IMG/VR virus record: IMGVR_UViG_3300008450_006184
Location: 1-26,903 of that record
DNA: 26,903 nucleotides
Direction: 5' to 3' (one strand)
Origin: a virus
The notes beneath the pieces are model-generated. The model searched no databases, was not told the origin of the DNA, and saw only the letters and a program-made list of their open reading frames with translations. Below are positions 1 to 5,622 of the stretch, in pieces (position 1 is the first letter of the stretch; every line of letters begins with the position of its first letter). The translations under genes were made by a program, and so were the position numbers.

Positions 1-139
1 CCCCGTTCACATATCAGCCCATGGAAAACGCCAAAAATGTTTGAAGGAATTTTCAGAAACGCACCCCCACCCGTCGAAAAAAAAATGACTTTCGGTCCGA
101 GCACCGCAACGCAAAACCGCTATATAGCCCAAACAGTAC

Positions 140-171
140 TTGTATCTCAAAAAGTTTTATCTTTATGTTTC
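140..171 (+). promoter_or_regulatory. Bacteroidota-type promoter for the first small gene
   Basis: TTG at 140-142 is followed after 21 bases by TATGTTTC at 164-171. This matches the Bacteroidota consensus (TTG, then TAnnTTTG) except for the last base. It lies about 20 bases before the ATG at 190, so the transcript would start just before that codon. Confidence 0.5.
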
Positions 172-189
172 ACGTTAAAAAATCATTTT

Positions 190-447
190 ATGAAATTAAG
201 ATTCAGTAACAGTGTTTACAAGAAGGACTTGTCGAATAGTATATACCAACAGAAGGGTGCGAGTTTTGGTTTAAGTGTGAGTGGTGGTATGCAGATTAAC
301 AATCGTCCTGATGGTATTACCGGTATTGCTCAGGCTGCTTCGATTCGTAAGGACATGAAGCGTTCTCAGAAGGTTCAGATGATGTCTGAGGCTGTATTTT
401 TGGGAAACATTAAGTCTGAGATGATGGAAGGTCCTGAGATGGATTGA
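190..447 (+). CDS. small hypothetical phage protein (85 aa)
   Basis: I do not recognise this 85-residue protein. It is polar and mildly basic, with a glycine/serine stretch (GASFGLSVSGG, residues 24-34) and a methionine-rich C-terminal third (KVQMMSEAVF, then MMEGPEMD). There is no signal peptide, membrane segment or known motif. The frame stays open upstream to 37, but a good promoter at 140-171 lies inside that extension, and the extra residues are low-complexity with proline runs, so I start at the ATG at 190. The gene is a single-gene unit: promoter at 140-171, terminator at 473-500. It precedes the repeat-rich non-coding stretch and could be regulatory or virion-associated; the sequence does not decide. 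Confidence 0.6.
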   Translation: MKLRFSNSVYKKDLSNSIYQQKGASFGLSVSGGMQINNRPDGITGIAQAASIRKDMKRSQKVQMMSEAVFLGNIKSEMMEGPEMD

Positions 448-472
448 GTTTGTTTTTGTATTTAGTGAATGT

Positions 473-500
473 GGGAGCCTATTCTTAGGTTCCCTTTTTT
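473..500 (+). terminator. rho-independent terminator after the first gene
   Basis: A 9-bp stem, GGGAGCCTA pairing with TAGGTTCCC (one G-T wobble), closes a TTCT loop and is followed by six T. It sits 26 bases after the stop of the 190-447 gene and separates that unit from the non-coding stretch. Confidence 0.85.
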
Positions 501-519
501 ATTTCAGTCCATGATAGAA

Positions 520-822
520 TCGACATGAATACCCTTCTTTTATGTCGTTTTTATGTCGTTTTAATTTTTATAACTAATTGGTTATTAATACTATATTCTT
601 TTTATGTCGATTATGTCGAAAAATAAAGAAGTTTATAATAATAAAAATAATAGAGAGAGGGGGAATATATATATATATATAGGGGAGGGTGATGTTTTGG
701 CAGCAGTTTTTTTGCTGTATTTTTCTAAAACCATTTACTGCATTGGGTTTCATTGATTTTTAGTCTTCAAATATTTGTCATAAAGTCGACAAAATTCGAC
801 ATTGGCCTTAAAAAAATCGACA
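520..822. repeat. opposed arrays of TGTCG/CGACA hexamers in a non-coding region (candidate origin or operator cluster)
   Basis: The 448-925 interval has no convincing gene. Within it the core TGTCG(A/T) occurs four times on the + strand (543, 554, 605 and 614) and its complement TCGACA four times (520, 786, 796, 817). Two + copies are perfect tandem 11-mers, TATGTCGTTTT at 541-551 and 552-562; the next pair is spaced 9 bases. Between the arrays lies an AT-rich stretch with a purine run and an (AT)8 tract. Arrays of short repeats around AT-rich DNA are typical of replication origins or multi-site operators. The function is inferred; the repeats are visible directly. Confidence 0.6.
665..681. 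repeat. (AT)8 dinucleotide tract flanked by purine runs
   Basis: Seventeen bases of alternating A and T, preceded by a GAGAGAGGGGG-type run (651-663) and followed by AGGGGAGGG (681-689). It is self-complementary and easily melted, and lies at the centre of the opposed hexamer arrays. It may be a DNA-unwinding element; a slippage-prone simple repeat is the plain alternative. Confidence 0.7.
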
Positions 823-872
823 CACCGGCTGCGTTCCACGCCACCAATCTGTAATGGTGTTTCTAAAAAAGG

Positions 873-903
873 TTGTTAATGTACTATTGACTGACTATAT
901 TTG
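873..903 (+). promoter_or_regulatory. Bacteroidota-type promoter of the chaperonin operon
   Basis: TTG at 873-875, a 20-base spacer, then a perfect TATATTTG at 896-903. Transcription would begin near 910, giving a leader of about 15 bases (ending AAAATCAAGT) before the ATG at 926. This placement rules out the upstream in-frame ATG at 854 as the start of groEL. Confidence 0.8.
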
Positions 904-925
904 TACATCACAAATAAAATCAAGT

Positions 926-2551
926 ATGAATCAAATGGTTGAGACCTCAGGAGTGGGATATTCTCCAAAAAACTTAGACTTTGGCGATACAGGCCGTAAA
1001 AAGTTAATCAATGGAGTGGTAAAGATGTCGAAGGCGGTCAAGTCAACGCTTGGGCCGGGTGGCAATACGGTGCTGATTGAGAGTCCGTATCACACGCATG
1101 GCATCACTGTGACCAAAGATGGTGTGACTGTTGCTAAGTCTATTGACCTGCTTGACCCATCGGAGAACCTTGCGGTTAAGATGATGAAGGAGGCGGCAGA
1201 GAAGACGGCAACGTCAGCCGGTGATGGAACTACAACTGCTATTGTGTTGACAGAAGGGTTAGTTCTTGGAGGTCTTGAGCATATTAAAGAGGATATGAAC
1301 CGGACGGAGGTGTTGAGGCATATGGTGGACATGAGTAACAAGGTGGTGGACAAGTTAAGGCGTAGAGCAAAAAAGGTTAGTGCCTCCATGCTCTTAGACG
1401 TGGCCTCTATTTCAGCGAACAATGACCGTGAGATAGGTAAAATTATTTCTGAGGTGTATAAAGATGTTGGCAAGACCGGCATCGTAACGGTTGAGCGCAG
1501 CCAAACTGCTGAGACTTATGCAGAGACGACCAAGGGATTGAAGATTGACAGAGGGTATCTGAGCCCTTTGTTCATTAATGATGCCAAAAAAGATGAGTGC
1601 GTGTTTGAGGATGTGATGGTCTTGGTAGCTGACACTGAGATTTCAAATATCCTGCAGATTGAGAACGTGCTGAAGCCTATTATTACAGAAGGTAAGAAGC
1701 TGTTGATTATATCTCCGTGCAATACAAATGTTGTAAATACGCTTGCGGCCAATACCGTGAAAGGAAACCTGAAAGTGGTGGCGATTCCTCCTCCTAATTT
1801 TGGTTACAAGCAGCATGAGTTGATGCAGGACATCGCTATCAGCGTTGGTGCTACCTACTTCAGCGAGAAAACAGGTGACGACTTAAGCCATATCAACTAT
1901 GGAGACTTAGGCCATGCAGCAAAAGTGATTATTGGAAAAGATAAAACGGTTATTATCCGCAGTTCGGCTAAGTGTGACGAGGCACAGGTGGAGGAGAGAG
2001 TGGCTCAATTATGGGACGCACATAAGCAAGCGACACGCAAAGCGGACAAAGACTTCATTTTGGAGCGTATTGCTTCGCTCAGTGGTGGCATCGGTGTTAT
2101 TTTTGTGGGCGGTCAGACTGACCTTGAGCAGAAGGAGTTGTATGATAGAGTTGATGATGCAGTATGTGCTGTCCGTTCAGCGTTAGAGGAAGGTATCTTA
2201 CCCGGTGCCGGTAAAGCACTGCTTGAGGAGAGTGCATTTTTAGTTGGTCACGATGGTATGAGCCGGGAGTATACTGCTGCTCTTGACATTTTAAGGAATG
2301 CACTCATGGCTCCGTTTCAGCAGATACTGACCAATGCGGGACTTAAACCAAGTGAGGTTTACAAAGGCGAGGTTCCGATGGGTCATGGTTACAATCTGAA
2401 GACGGGAGAGATGGGAGACCTGATTGGTATGGGTGTTATTGACCCGTTGAAGGTGACACGGTCAGCCCTGCAGAACGCAGTAAGCGTAGCAACCACTATT
2501 CTCAGTACAAACGCAATTATCACAATGGCTCGGTCTTACGAGCAGCAATAA
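926..2551 (+). CDS. groEL: phage-encoded GroEL-type chaperonin (60 kDa, group I)
   Basis: ATP-driven barrel chaperonin that folds proteins in a closed chamber. The 541 residues compare with 548 in E. coli GroEL. Visible signatures in order are TLGPGG (41-46), KDGV with Asp65 (E. coli Asp52), GDGTTTA with Asp100 (Asp87), the apical RGYLSP segment (209-214), VDDAV with Asp411 (catalytic Asp398) and DPLKVTRSALQ (507-517). The nucleotide-binding and hydrolysis residues are therefore intact. The C-terminal Gly-Gly-Met tail of bacterial GroEL is absent; the protein ends SYEQQ. The ATG at 926 is chosen because a perfect promoter lies just before it; a Met at 935 is possible. groES follows after 8 bases, so the two form an operon. 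Phage GroEL is known but uncommon. Its likely clients are virion proteins; this is inferred. Confidence 0.95.
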   Translation: MNQMVETSGVGYSPKNLDFGDTGRKKLINGVVKMSKAVKSTLGPGGNTVLIESPYHTHGITVTKDGVTVAKSIDLLDPSENLAVKMMKEAAEKTATSAGDGTTTAIVLTEGLVLGGLEHIKEDMNRTEVLRHMVDMSNKVVDKLRRRAKKVSASMLLDVASISANNDREIGKIISEVYKDVGKTGIVTVERSQTAETYAETTKGLKIDRGYLSPLFINDAKKDECVFEDVMVLVADTEISNILQIENVLKPIITEGKKLLIISPCNTNVVNTLAANTVKGNLKVVAIPPPNFGYKQHELMQDIAISVGATYFSEKTGDDLSHINYGDLGHAAKVIIGKDKTVIIRSSAKCDEAQVEERVAQLWDAHKQATRKADKDFILERIASLSGGIGVIFVGGQTDLEQKELYDRVDDAVCAVRSALEEGILPGAGKALLEESAFLVGHDGMSREYTAALDILRNALMAPFQQILTNAGLKPSEVYKGEVPMGHGYNLKTGEMGDLIGMGVIDPLKVTRSALQNAVSVATTILSTNAIITMARSYEQQ

Positions 2552-2559
2552 AACCAAGT

Positions 2560-2817
2560 ATGAGACCAATTGGAAAGTATATCGTAGTGAAGGACGTGGC
2601 TGAGTCGATAAAGACTGAGTCCGGATTGATACTGTCGGGTGAGGATACCAATCAACTGCGCTACAAAAGAGCGACAGTGGTAGCACCCGGAACTGACGTG
2701 AGTGTTATTGACGAAGGTGACGACCTGTATTATGACAAGTCGCACAGCTTCACTATGCTCATTAATGACGAGCAGTTCACGATTATATCTGAACGTGACG
2801 TAGTAGTGGTTATCTAA
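2560..2817 (+). CDS. groES: phage GroES-type co-chaperonin (Cpn10)
   Basis: Lid of the GroEL chamber. At 85 residues it is shorter than E. coli GroES (97). It starts MRPIGKYIVVKD, matching the first strand of Cpn10. The mobile loop is recognisable at about residues 15-33, with GLILSG standing for the GIVLTG motif whose hydrophobic tripeptide contacts GroEL. The central part between APGTD and DEGDDLYY is short, so the roof (dome) hairpin of bacterial GroES appears to be missing, as reported for the T4 lid gp31. The end, DEQFTIISERDVVVVI, fits the last strands. It lies 8 bases after groEL, and its start context (CCAAGTATG) resembles that of groEL (TCAAGTATG). Its stop codon overlaps that of the convergent minus-strand gene. 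Confidence 0.9.
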   Translation: MRPIGKYIVVKDVAESIKTESGLILSGEDTNQLRYKRATVVAPGTDVSVIDEGDDLYYDKSHSFTMLINDEQFTIISERDVVVVI

Positions 2818-3263
2818 TCGTCAGTTTTCTTGAGTTTGTTTTGCGCTCGGTTATAAGCATTCATTTCAAGAATCATGTTACGGTATACCTTATCGTTATA
2901 AGACACATTCTTTAAAAACATAGGGTTAGCAGACTTACTAACGGGGATTTCTTCCCCGTTTAGTTTTCTGTAAATGTCAAGTACAAGACGGGTAGCTTTA
3001 TAACTTAACTGATAAAGCGCCCGTTTCTTTCCGCTTCTTTTTCTGAAGAGTTCTATCCATCCTTCACGCTTCAGACGTTTGAATCGGTTAATGTCCCAAC
3101 TTACAAGTTCAACAAATTTTTCAAAAGAATCTTGTCCGAAGTATCCTTCAGAGTATAAGAACAGGATAATGTCAAGGTCGGCCTGACTTAACTTGTGTTT
3201 GGCTTTTACGTAATAGCGGATTACCCGCCAAAATTTTAGGTAGTCGTGTGGTTTTGATTTCAT
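2814..3263 (-). CDS. winged-helix DNA-binding protein (putative regulator)
   Basis: This is the only credible minus-strand gene. The 149-residue product is strongly basic. Residues about 24-100 read as a winged helix: LSQADLDIILFLYSEGYF (first helices), SFEKFVELVSWDINRFKRLKREGWIELF (recognition helix region and first strand), then a basic RKRSGKKRALYQLS hairpin (wing), followed by helix KATRLVLDIYRKLNGEE. MarR-like regulators have this order. I take the ATG at 3263 because the longer frame (to 3374) would cross its own promoter and the + strand gene at 3312, and adds a spurious hydrophobic N-terminus. The leader ends TAAATCAAATG. The gene converges on groES, with stop codons sharing bases 2815-2816. 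It may control the chaperonin or late genes; no target is shown. Confidence 0.75.
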   Translation of the reverse strand: MKSKPHDYLKFWRVIRYYVKAKHKLSQADLDIILFLYSEGYFGQDSFEKFVELVSWDINRFKRLKREGWIELFRKRSGKKRALYQLSYKATRLVLDIYRKLNGEEIPVSKSANPMFLKNVSYNDKVYRNMILEMNAYNRAQNKLKKTDD

Positions 3264-3285
3264 TTGATTTAATTTATTACATTTG
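3254..3285 (+). promoter_or_regulatory. Bacteroidota-type promoter for the small-protein cluster
   Basis: TTG at 3254-3256, a 21-base spacer, and TACATTTG at 3278-3285, a full match to TAnnTTTG. Transcription would start near 3292, about 20 bases before the ATG at 3312. The upstream element lies inside the first codons of the minus-strand regulator gene. Confidence 0.65.
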
Positions 3286-3290
3286 TAAGG

Positions 3291-3298
3291 CAAAGCTA
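3291..3298 (-). promoter_or_regulatory. -7 element of the minus-strand regulator promoter
   Basis: Read on the minus strand this is TAGCTTTG, a full TAnnTTTG match, placed 28 bases before the minus-strand ATG at 3263. A TTG lies 25 bases further upstream (3326-3324), longer than usual. It faces the + strand element at 3278-3285, so the two start sites would overlap by a few bases. Confidence 0.45.
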
Positions 3299-3311
3299 AA
3301 AAAATTAAGTT

Positions 3312-3548
3312 ATGGCTTCTAATCAAAAACAGACAGAAAAAACTACTGAAGAAAAAGTAAATACACTTCGCCAAGATTTAGATGCTATTACATTTAAGAA
3401 TAAGCAAGCGTTAAAAATTCAAGCTATTCAAGCGGGGAAAGAAAAATTAAAAGACAATCTTGCTAAGAATAGACAACAACGAAAAAATTCTTCAGCAAAA
3501 CTTTCATCTACAAGTAAGTTAGGTAAATTAGTTACGTTACAAGATTAA
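3312..3548 (+). CDS. small charged helical protein (78 aa)
   Basis: I do not recognise this 78-residue protein. It is hydrophilic and rich in Lys, Gln and Thr. Residues about 9-60 read as one long amphipathic helix (TEEKVNTLRQDLDAITFKNK onward), and the C-terminus is Ser/Lys-rich (SSAKLSSTSKLGKL). There are no cysteines, membrane segments or signal peptide. It is first in the + strand series that starts from the promoter at 3254-3285. The likely roles are nucleic-acid binding or a minor virion component, both inferred from composition and position only. Confidence 0.65.
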   Translation: MASNQKQTEKTTEEKVNTLRQDLDAITFKNKQALKIQAIQAGKEKLKDNLAKNRQQRKNSSAKLSSTSKLGKLVTLQD

Positions 3549-3571
3549 TTAATCATATAAAACAAAAAAAA

Positions 3572-3727
3572 ATGAAAAAGTCAATTCCAAATCTCCCGGC
3601 ATCTTCTAAGTTGAAAGCACCAACAGGCGGTGGCCCAAGCATTAAGAATCCGCTGAAAGGTAAGACTTTGTCTATGACAAAAGGTGCCGCATCAGTAACT
3701 AAAAAATTAATGAAAAAAGCTAAATAA
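3572..3727 (+). CDS. tiny lysine-rich basic protein (51 aa)
   Basis: This 51-residue reading frame starts MKKSIPNLPA and ends KKLMKKAK. About a quarter of its residues are lysine, with a flexible Gly/Pro centre (PTGGGPS, residues 18-24). The composition suggests DNA binding or packaging inside the head. It fits between its neighbours with a 23-base gap before and 6 bases after, its ATG follows an A-rich leader, and its codon use resembles that of the neighbouring genes, which is why I call it. I see no known family. Being short, it could in principle be a chance frame, but the context makes that unlikely. Confidence 0.6.
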   Translation: MKKSIPNLPASSKLKAPTGGGPSIKNPLKGKTLSMTKGAASVTKKLMKKAK

Positions 3728-3733
3728 TTTTTT

Positions 3734-3910
3734 ATGGCAAAAAGTAAAGTAGTAGAAGAAGTAATTCAGGAAGACGTTCAGCTTTCTGAAGAGACAATTG
3801 CTGAGGTTGAGAAAGCTGTATCTCCAAAAGATGCGTATGCCCTACCTGAGTTAAAGAAAAAAGATGTCGTAACAACACCCGGGCACACAACTCGTGCGTT
3901 CCGTCAGTAA
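3734..3910 (+). CDS. small acidic protein (58 aa)
   Basis: This 58-residue frame begins MAKSKVVEEVIQEDVQLSEE. Its first half is acidic and helical; the second half has proline and basic residues and ends TTRAFRQ. It lies 6 bases after the basic 51-residue protein and 4 bases before the next start at 3915. Being acidic beside several strongly basic neighbours, it might partner one of them, but that is only a guess from charge. No family is recognised. Confidence 0.6.
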   Translation: MAKSKVVEEVIQEDVQLSEETIAEVEKAVSPKDAYALPELKKKDVVTTPGHTTRAFRQ

Positions 3911-3914
3911 TGCT

Positions 3915-4205
3915 ATGGCAGACAAATCAAAAATGAAATGCAACCGTCCTGTTCCATCGGACAGACCCGGTAAGAAGAGGATGGTAAAAGCCTGTTCCGG
4001 AGGGGAGGAGAAACTCCTCCACTTTGGAGCAAAGGGTTATGGCCATAATTACAGTGCAGCTGCACGTAAAAGTTTCAAAGCAAGACATGGTTGCGACTCA
4101 GCAAATGATAAGCTGACTCCGAGATATTGGGCTTGTAAGAATCTATGGGCAGGACCGGGCGGCTCAACACAAAGCAATCCGAAAGGACGTAAAGGAAAGT
4201 ATTAA
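3915..4205 (+). CDS. small basic cysteine-containing phage protein (resembles DUF6321-type)
   Basis: The 96-residue protein has a conserved-looking core: KACSGGEEKLLHFGAKGYGH, then SFKARHGCDSANDKLTPRYW followed by ACKNLW. From memory, short proteins with this pattern of basic residues, Cys and YWACK-LW occur in many marine and freshwater phages and have been grouped as a domain of unknown function (I believe DUF6321). The three cysteines and the histidines could bind metal. The frame is open from 3894, but the ATG at 3915 follows the previous stop by 4 bases and is the better start. Its stop overlaps the next ATG (TAATG). It may be a virion or DNA-associated protein; this is inferred. Confidence 0.7.
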   Translation: MADKSKMKCNRPVPSDRPGKKRMVKACSGGEEKLLHFGAKGYGHNYSAAARKSFKARHGCDSANDKLTPRYWACKNLWAGPGGSTQSNPKGRKGKY

Positions 4206-4468
4206 TGGCAACGCAAAAGTTTATGGGACGTGGTAAATTAATTGAGCGATTGACTGCTCAGGTTGGAGACCGTGGATTGGCCATAAGTATTTTGCAAAAG
4301 CGTGGACACTTGAAGGCAGATGGTAAGACTTATACAAAAGAGGGGATGAAAAGGAATGCAATGACAGCTGAGGAGAGAGCGAAAGATAGAGCCTCGAAAG
4401 CTACCGGCAAGCCAAAGAGTGAATTTAAGTACAACCCTTCTAAAAACAGTGTGAGACTAAAAAGATGA
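4205..4468 (+). CDS. small basic conserved phage protein (87 aa)
   Basis: The 87 residues begin with a helical segment, RGKLIERLTAQVGDRGLAIS, then ILQKRGHLKADGKTYTKEG and a very basic stretch (KRNAMTAEERAKDRASKATG). I recall similar short proteins as unnamed entries in phage genomes, often near the Cys-containing ones on either side, but I cannot name a function. It overlaps the upstream gene by one base (TAATG) and the downstream one by four (ATGA), so the three are likely translated together. The high positive charge suggests nucleic-acid contact. No membrane segment or signal is seen. Confidence 0.7.
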   Translation: MATQKFMGRGKLIERLTAQVGDRGLAISILQKRGHLKADGKTYTKEGMKRNAMTAEERAKDRASKATGKPKSEFKYNPSKNSVRLKR

Positions 4469-4800
4469 AAGACGCTTGCTACAAAAAAGTCAAAGCATCG
4501 TATGATGTGTTCCCTTCGGCTCGTGCTTCGCAAGCGATTGCTAAGTGCCGGAAGGCATCAGGCAGTGTTCGCAAATCTGAGGAAGGAAGTAGTTTGAAAA
4601 GATGGGAGAAAGAGAAGTGGCAGGATACAAGAACCGGTAAAGCGTGTGGTGCCGGTGGAAAGAATGAATACTGCAGGCCAACAAAGCGAGTGTCTTCAAA
4701 GACACCAAAAACAAAATCAGAAATAAGTCCTTCTAAACTTGCGGCTAAAAAGGCAGAAAAGTCAAGGGTCGGAATGGGAAGAAGGGTTTCAAATATTTAA
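4465..4800 (+). CDS. basic Cys-containing phage protein (resembles DUF5872-type)
   Basis: The 111 residues open with ACYKKVKASYDVFPSARASQ and AIAKCRKASG, followed by KRWEKEKWQDTRTGKACG and NEYCRPTKR. The spacing of cysteines with KW-D--TGK-CG and CRP resembles a small domain found in viruses and phages that I believe is catalogued as DUF5872; this is recalled, not searched. The C-terminal 40 residues are Lys/Ser-rich and probably disordered. Four cysteines (residues about 5, 28, 65 and 74) could hold a metal. It overlaps the previous gene by 4 bases. Its role is unknown; a DNA-associated virion component would fit the charge. Confidence 0.7.
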   Translation: MKDACYKKVKASYDVFPSARASQAIAKCRKASGSVRKSEEGSSLKRWEKEKWQDTRTGKACGAGGKNEYCRPTKRVSSKTPKTKSEISPSKLAAKKAEKSRVGMGRRVSNI

Positions 4801-4811
4801 ACTCAAATCAA

Positions 4812-4985
4812 ATGGAACAAAAATCGAAAAGCAAAGGTCTCGGTGATTCGATAGAAAAAATAACTACAGCTACCGGAATAAAAAAAGTTGTTGAAACTGT
4901 TTCAAAAATTACCGGTAAAGATTGTGGTTGTAAGCAAAGAAGAGACGCATTAAACAGAGCATTCCCTTACCAAGAAAAAAAATAA
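4812..4985 (+). CDS. small protein with C-terminal CGC motif (57 aa)
   Basis: The 57-residue protein reads KSKGLGDSIEKITTATGIKK, a further amphipathic helix (VVETVSKITG), then KDCGCKQRRDALNRAFPY. The GLGD-IEKIT-ATGIKK and DCGC-RRD-LN--FPY pattern is one I recall from unnamed small phage proteins. The paired cysteines could bind metal or form a disulfide with a partner. Its start has the leader ACTCAAATCAAATG seen before other genes here. It lies 11 bases after the DUF5872-like gene and 3 bases before the spike-base-like gene. Its function is unknown. Confidence 0.7.
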   Translation: MEQKSKSKGLGDSIEKITTATGIKKVVETVSKITGKDCGCKQRRDALNRAFPYQEKK

Positions 4986-4988
4986 ACT

Positions 4989-5480
4989 ATGTCAGTTTTT
5001 AAAACAACGTTCTCAAGAGCATTACGTGTAATACCAACAGATAATGCAGATATTCCATATCCATCAGACATTGCTGTTGGAACAAATACATCTGTAGTCG
5101 CATCGTCTCTTGTAGATGCTGCTGCTGATTTTATTACAAAAGGTGTCGCAACAGGAGATGTCGTATACAATACAACTGATGGCACTGTAGCAACAGTTGT
5201 TTCTGTTGTAAATGCAACAACACTGCTCCTAAATGCTAATATTTTTGCAGCAACAGCTAAAGCATATGTAGTATATCAGGCAAGTCCTCAGACCTCAAAC
5301 GGCAATCCGGGATGTTTTTTATTTGTAGGAGGTGCCGGTAATGTAAGAGTTACAACAATTGGGCAAGATATAGTTACATTTAATGCAGTTCCGGTAGGCA
5401 CAATACTTCCTGTTCAGGTAGTTAAAGTTCATTCGGTTGCAAGTGGTACAACTGCAACGCTTATTAATGCACTTTGGTAA
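4989..5480 (+). CDS. spike-base / head-decoration-like virion protein
   Basis: The last 60 residues (GNPGCFLFVGGAGNVRVTTI, then VTFNAVPVGTILPVQVVKVH and ATLINALW) match the pattern of the phage 'spike base protein' family, named after a gene transfer agent head-spike base protein. Members are small beta-rich virion proteins with a GAG-V-VTT core and an ALW-type end. Residues 31-99 form an inserted beta module that recurs in the gene at 25004 (about 34 of 69 positions identical by hand alignment, no gaps). It follows a run of small genes and precedes the lysis cassette. The 163-residue size suits a decoration or spike subunit. The family call is by pattern and is fairly confident. Confidence 0.7.
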   Translation: MSVFKTTFSRALRVIPTDNADIPYPSDIAVGTNTSVVASSLVDAAADFITKGVATGDVVYNTTDGTVATVVSVVNATTLLLNANIFAATAKAYVVYQASPQTSNGNPGCFLFVGGAGNVRVTTIGQDIVTFNAVPVGTILPVQVVKVHSVASGTTATLINALW

Positions 5481-5490
5481 AAATTAAAAG

Positions 5491-5622
5491 ATGGCAAAAG
5501 TTATAGCATCATCATCTTACGCAAAGAAGCCAAAGAAGAGAGGCGTTGCTGCAAAGACAAAGACGAGTACAAACAAGAGAAGTAAACTTTATAATAAACC
5601 ATACAAAGGTCAAGGAAGATGA
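5491..5622 (+). CDS. tiny strongly basic protein (43 aa)
   Basis: The 43-residue frame contains KKPKKRGVAAKTKTSTNKRS, then KLYNKPYKGQGR. About 13 residues are Lys or Arg, with no acidic residues. I recall the K-RG--AKTKTS-NK-SK-Y-K-Y-GQGR pattern from unnamed short phage proteins. It starts 10 bases after the spike-base-like gene and overlaps the holin start by 4 bases (ATGA), so it is probably co-translated with the holin. It may bind DNA in the virion or be a small regulatory peptide; the sequence does not tell. Confidence 0.65.
   Translation: MAKVIASSSYAKKPKKRGVAAKTKTSTNKRSKLYNKPYKGQGR

Noticed and set aside
541-620. CRISPR array from the TATGTCG repeats
   Set aside because: The repeat is only 6-11 bases, spacing is 9-50 bases and irregular, and no Cas gene is present.
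702-730. Hairpin CAGCA...TGCTG followed by T-rich DNA as a terminator
   Set aside because: The stem is only 5 bp, with the T-run in the loop and a weak T-tract after; there is also no gene just upstream.
854-925. Upstream ATG giving a 565-residue GroEL
   Set aside because: A perfect promoter (873-903) lies within these 24 codons, so the transcript starts after the ATG; the extra residues match nothing at the GroEL N-terminus.
1090-2745. Several minus-strand frames and an alternative + frame (1932-2186) inside the chaperonin operon
   Set aside because: They lie opposite or out of frame with conserved groEL/groES sequence and have no plausible starts, leaders or protein features.
3264-3374. 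Longer start for the minus-strand regulator
   Set aside because: It would include its own -7 element and overlap the start of the + strand gene at 3312; the added residues are low-complexity and hydrophobic.
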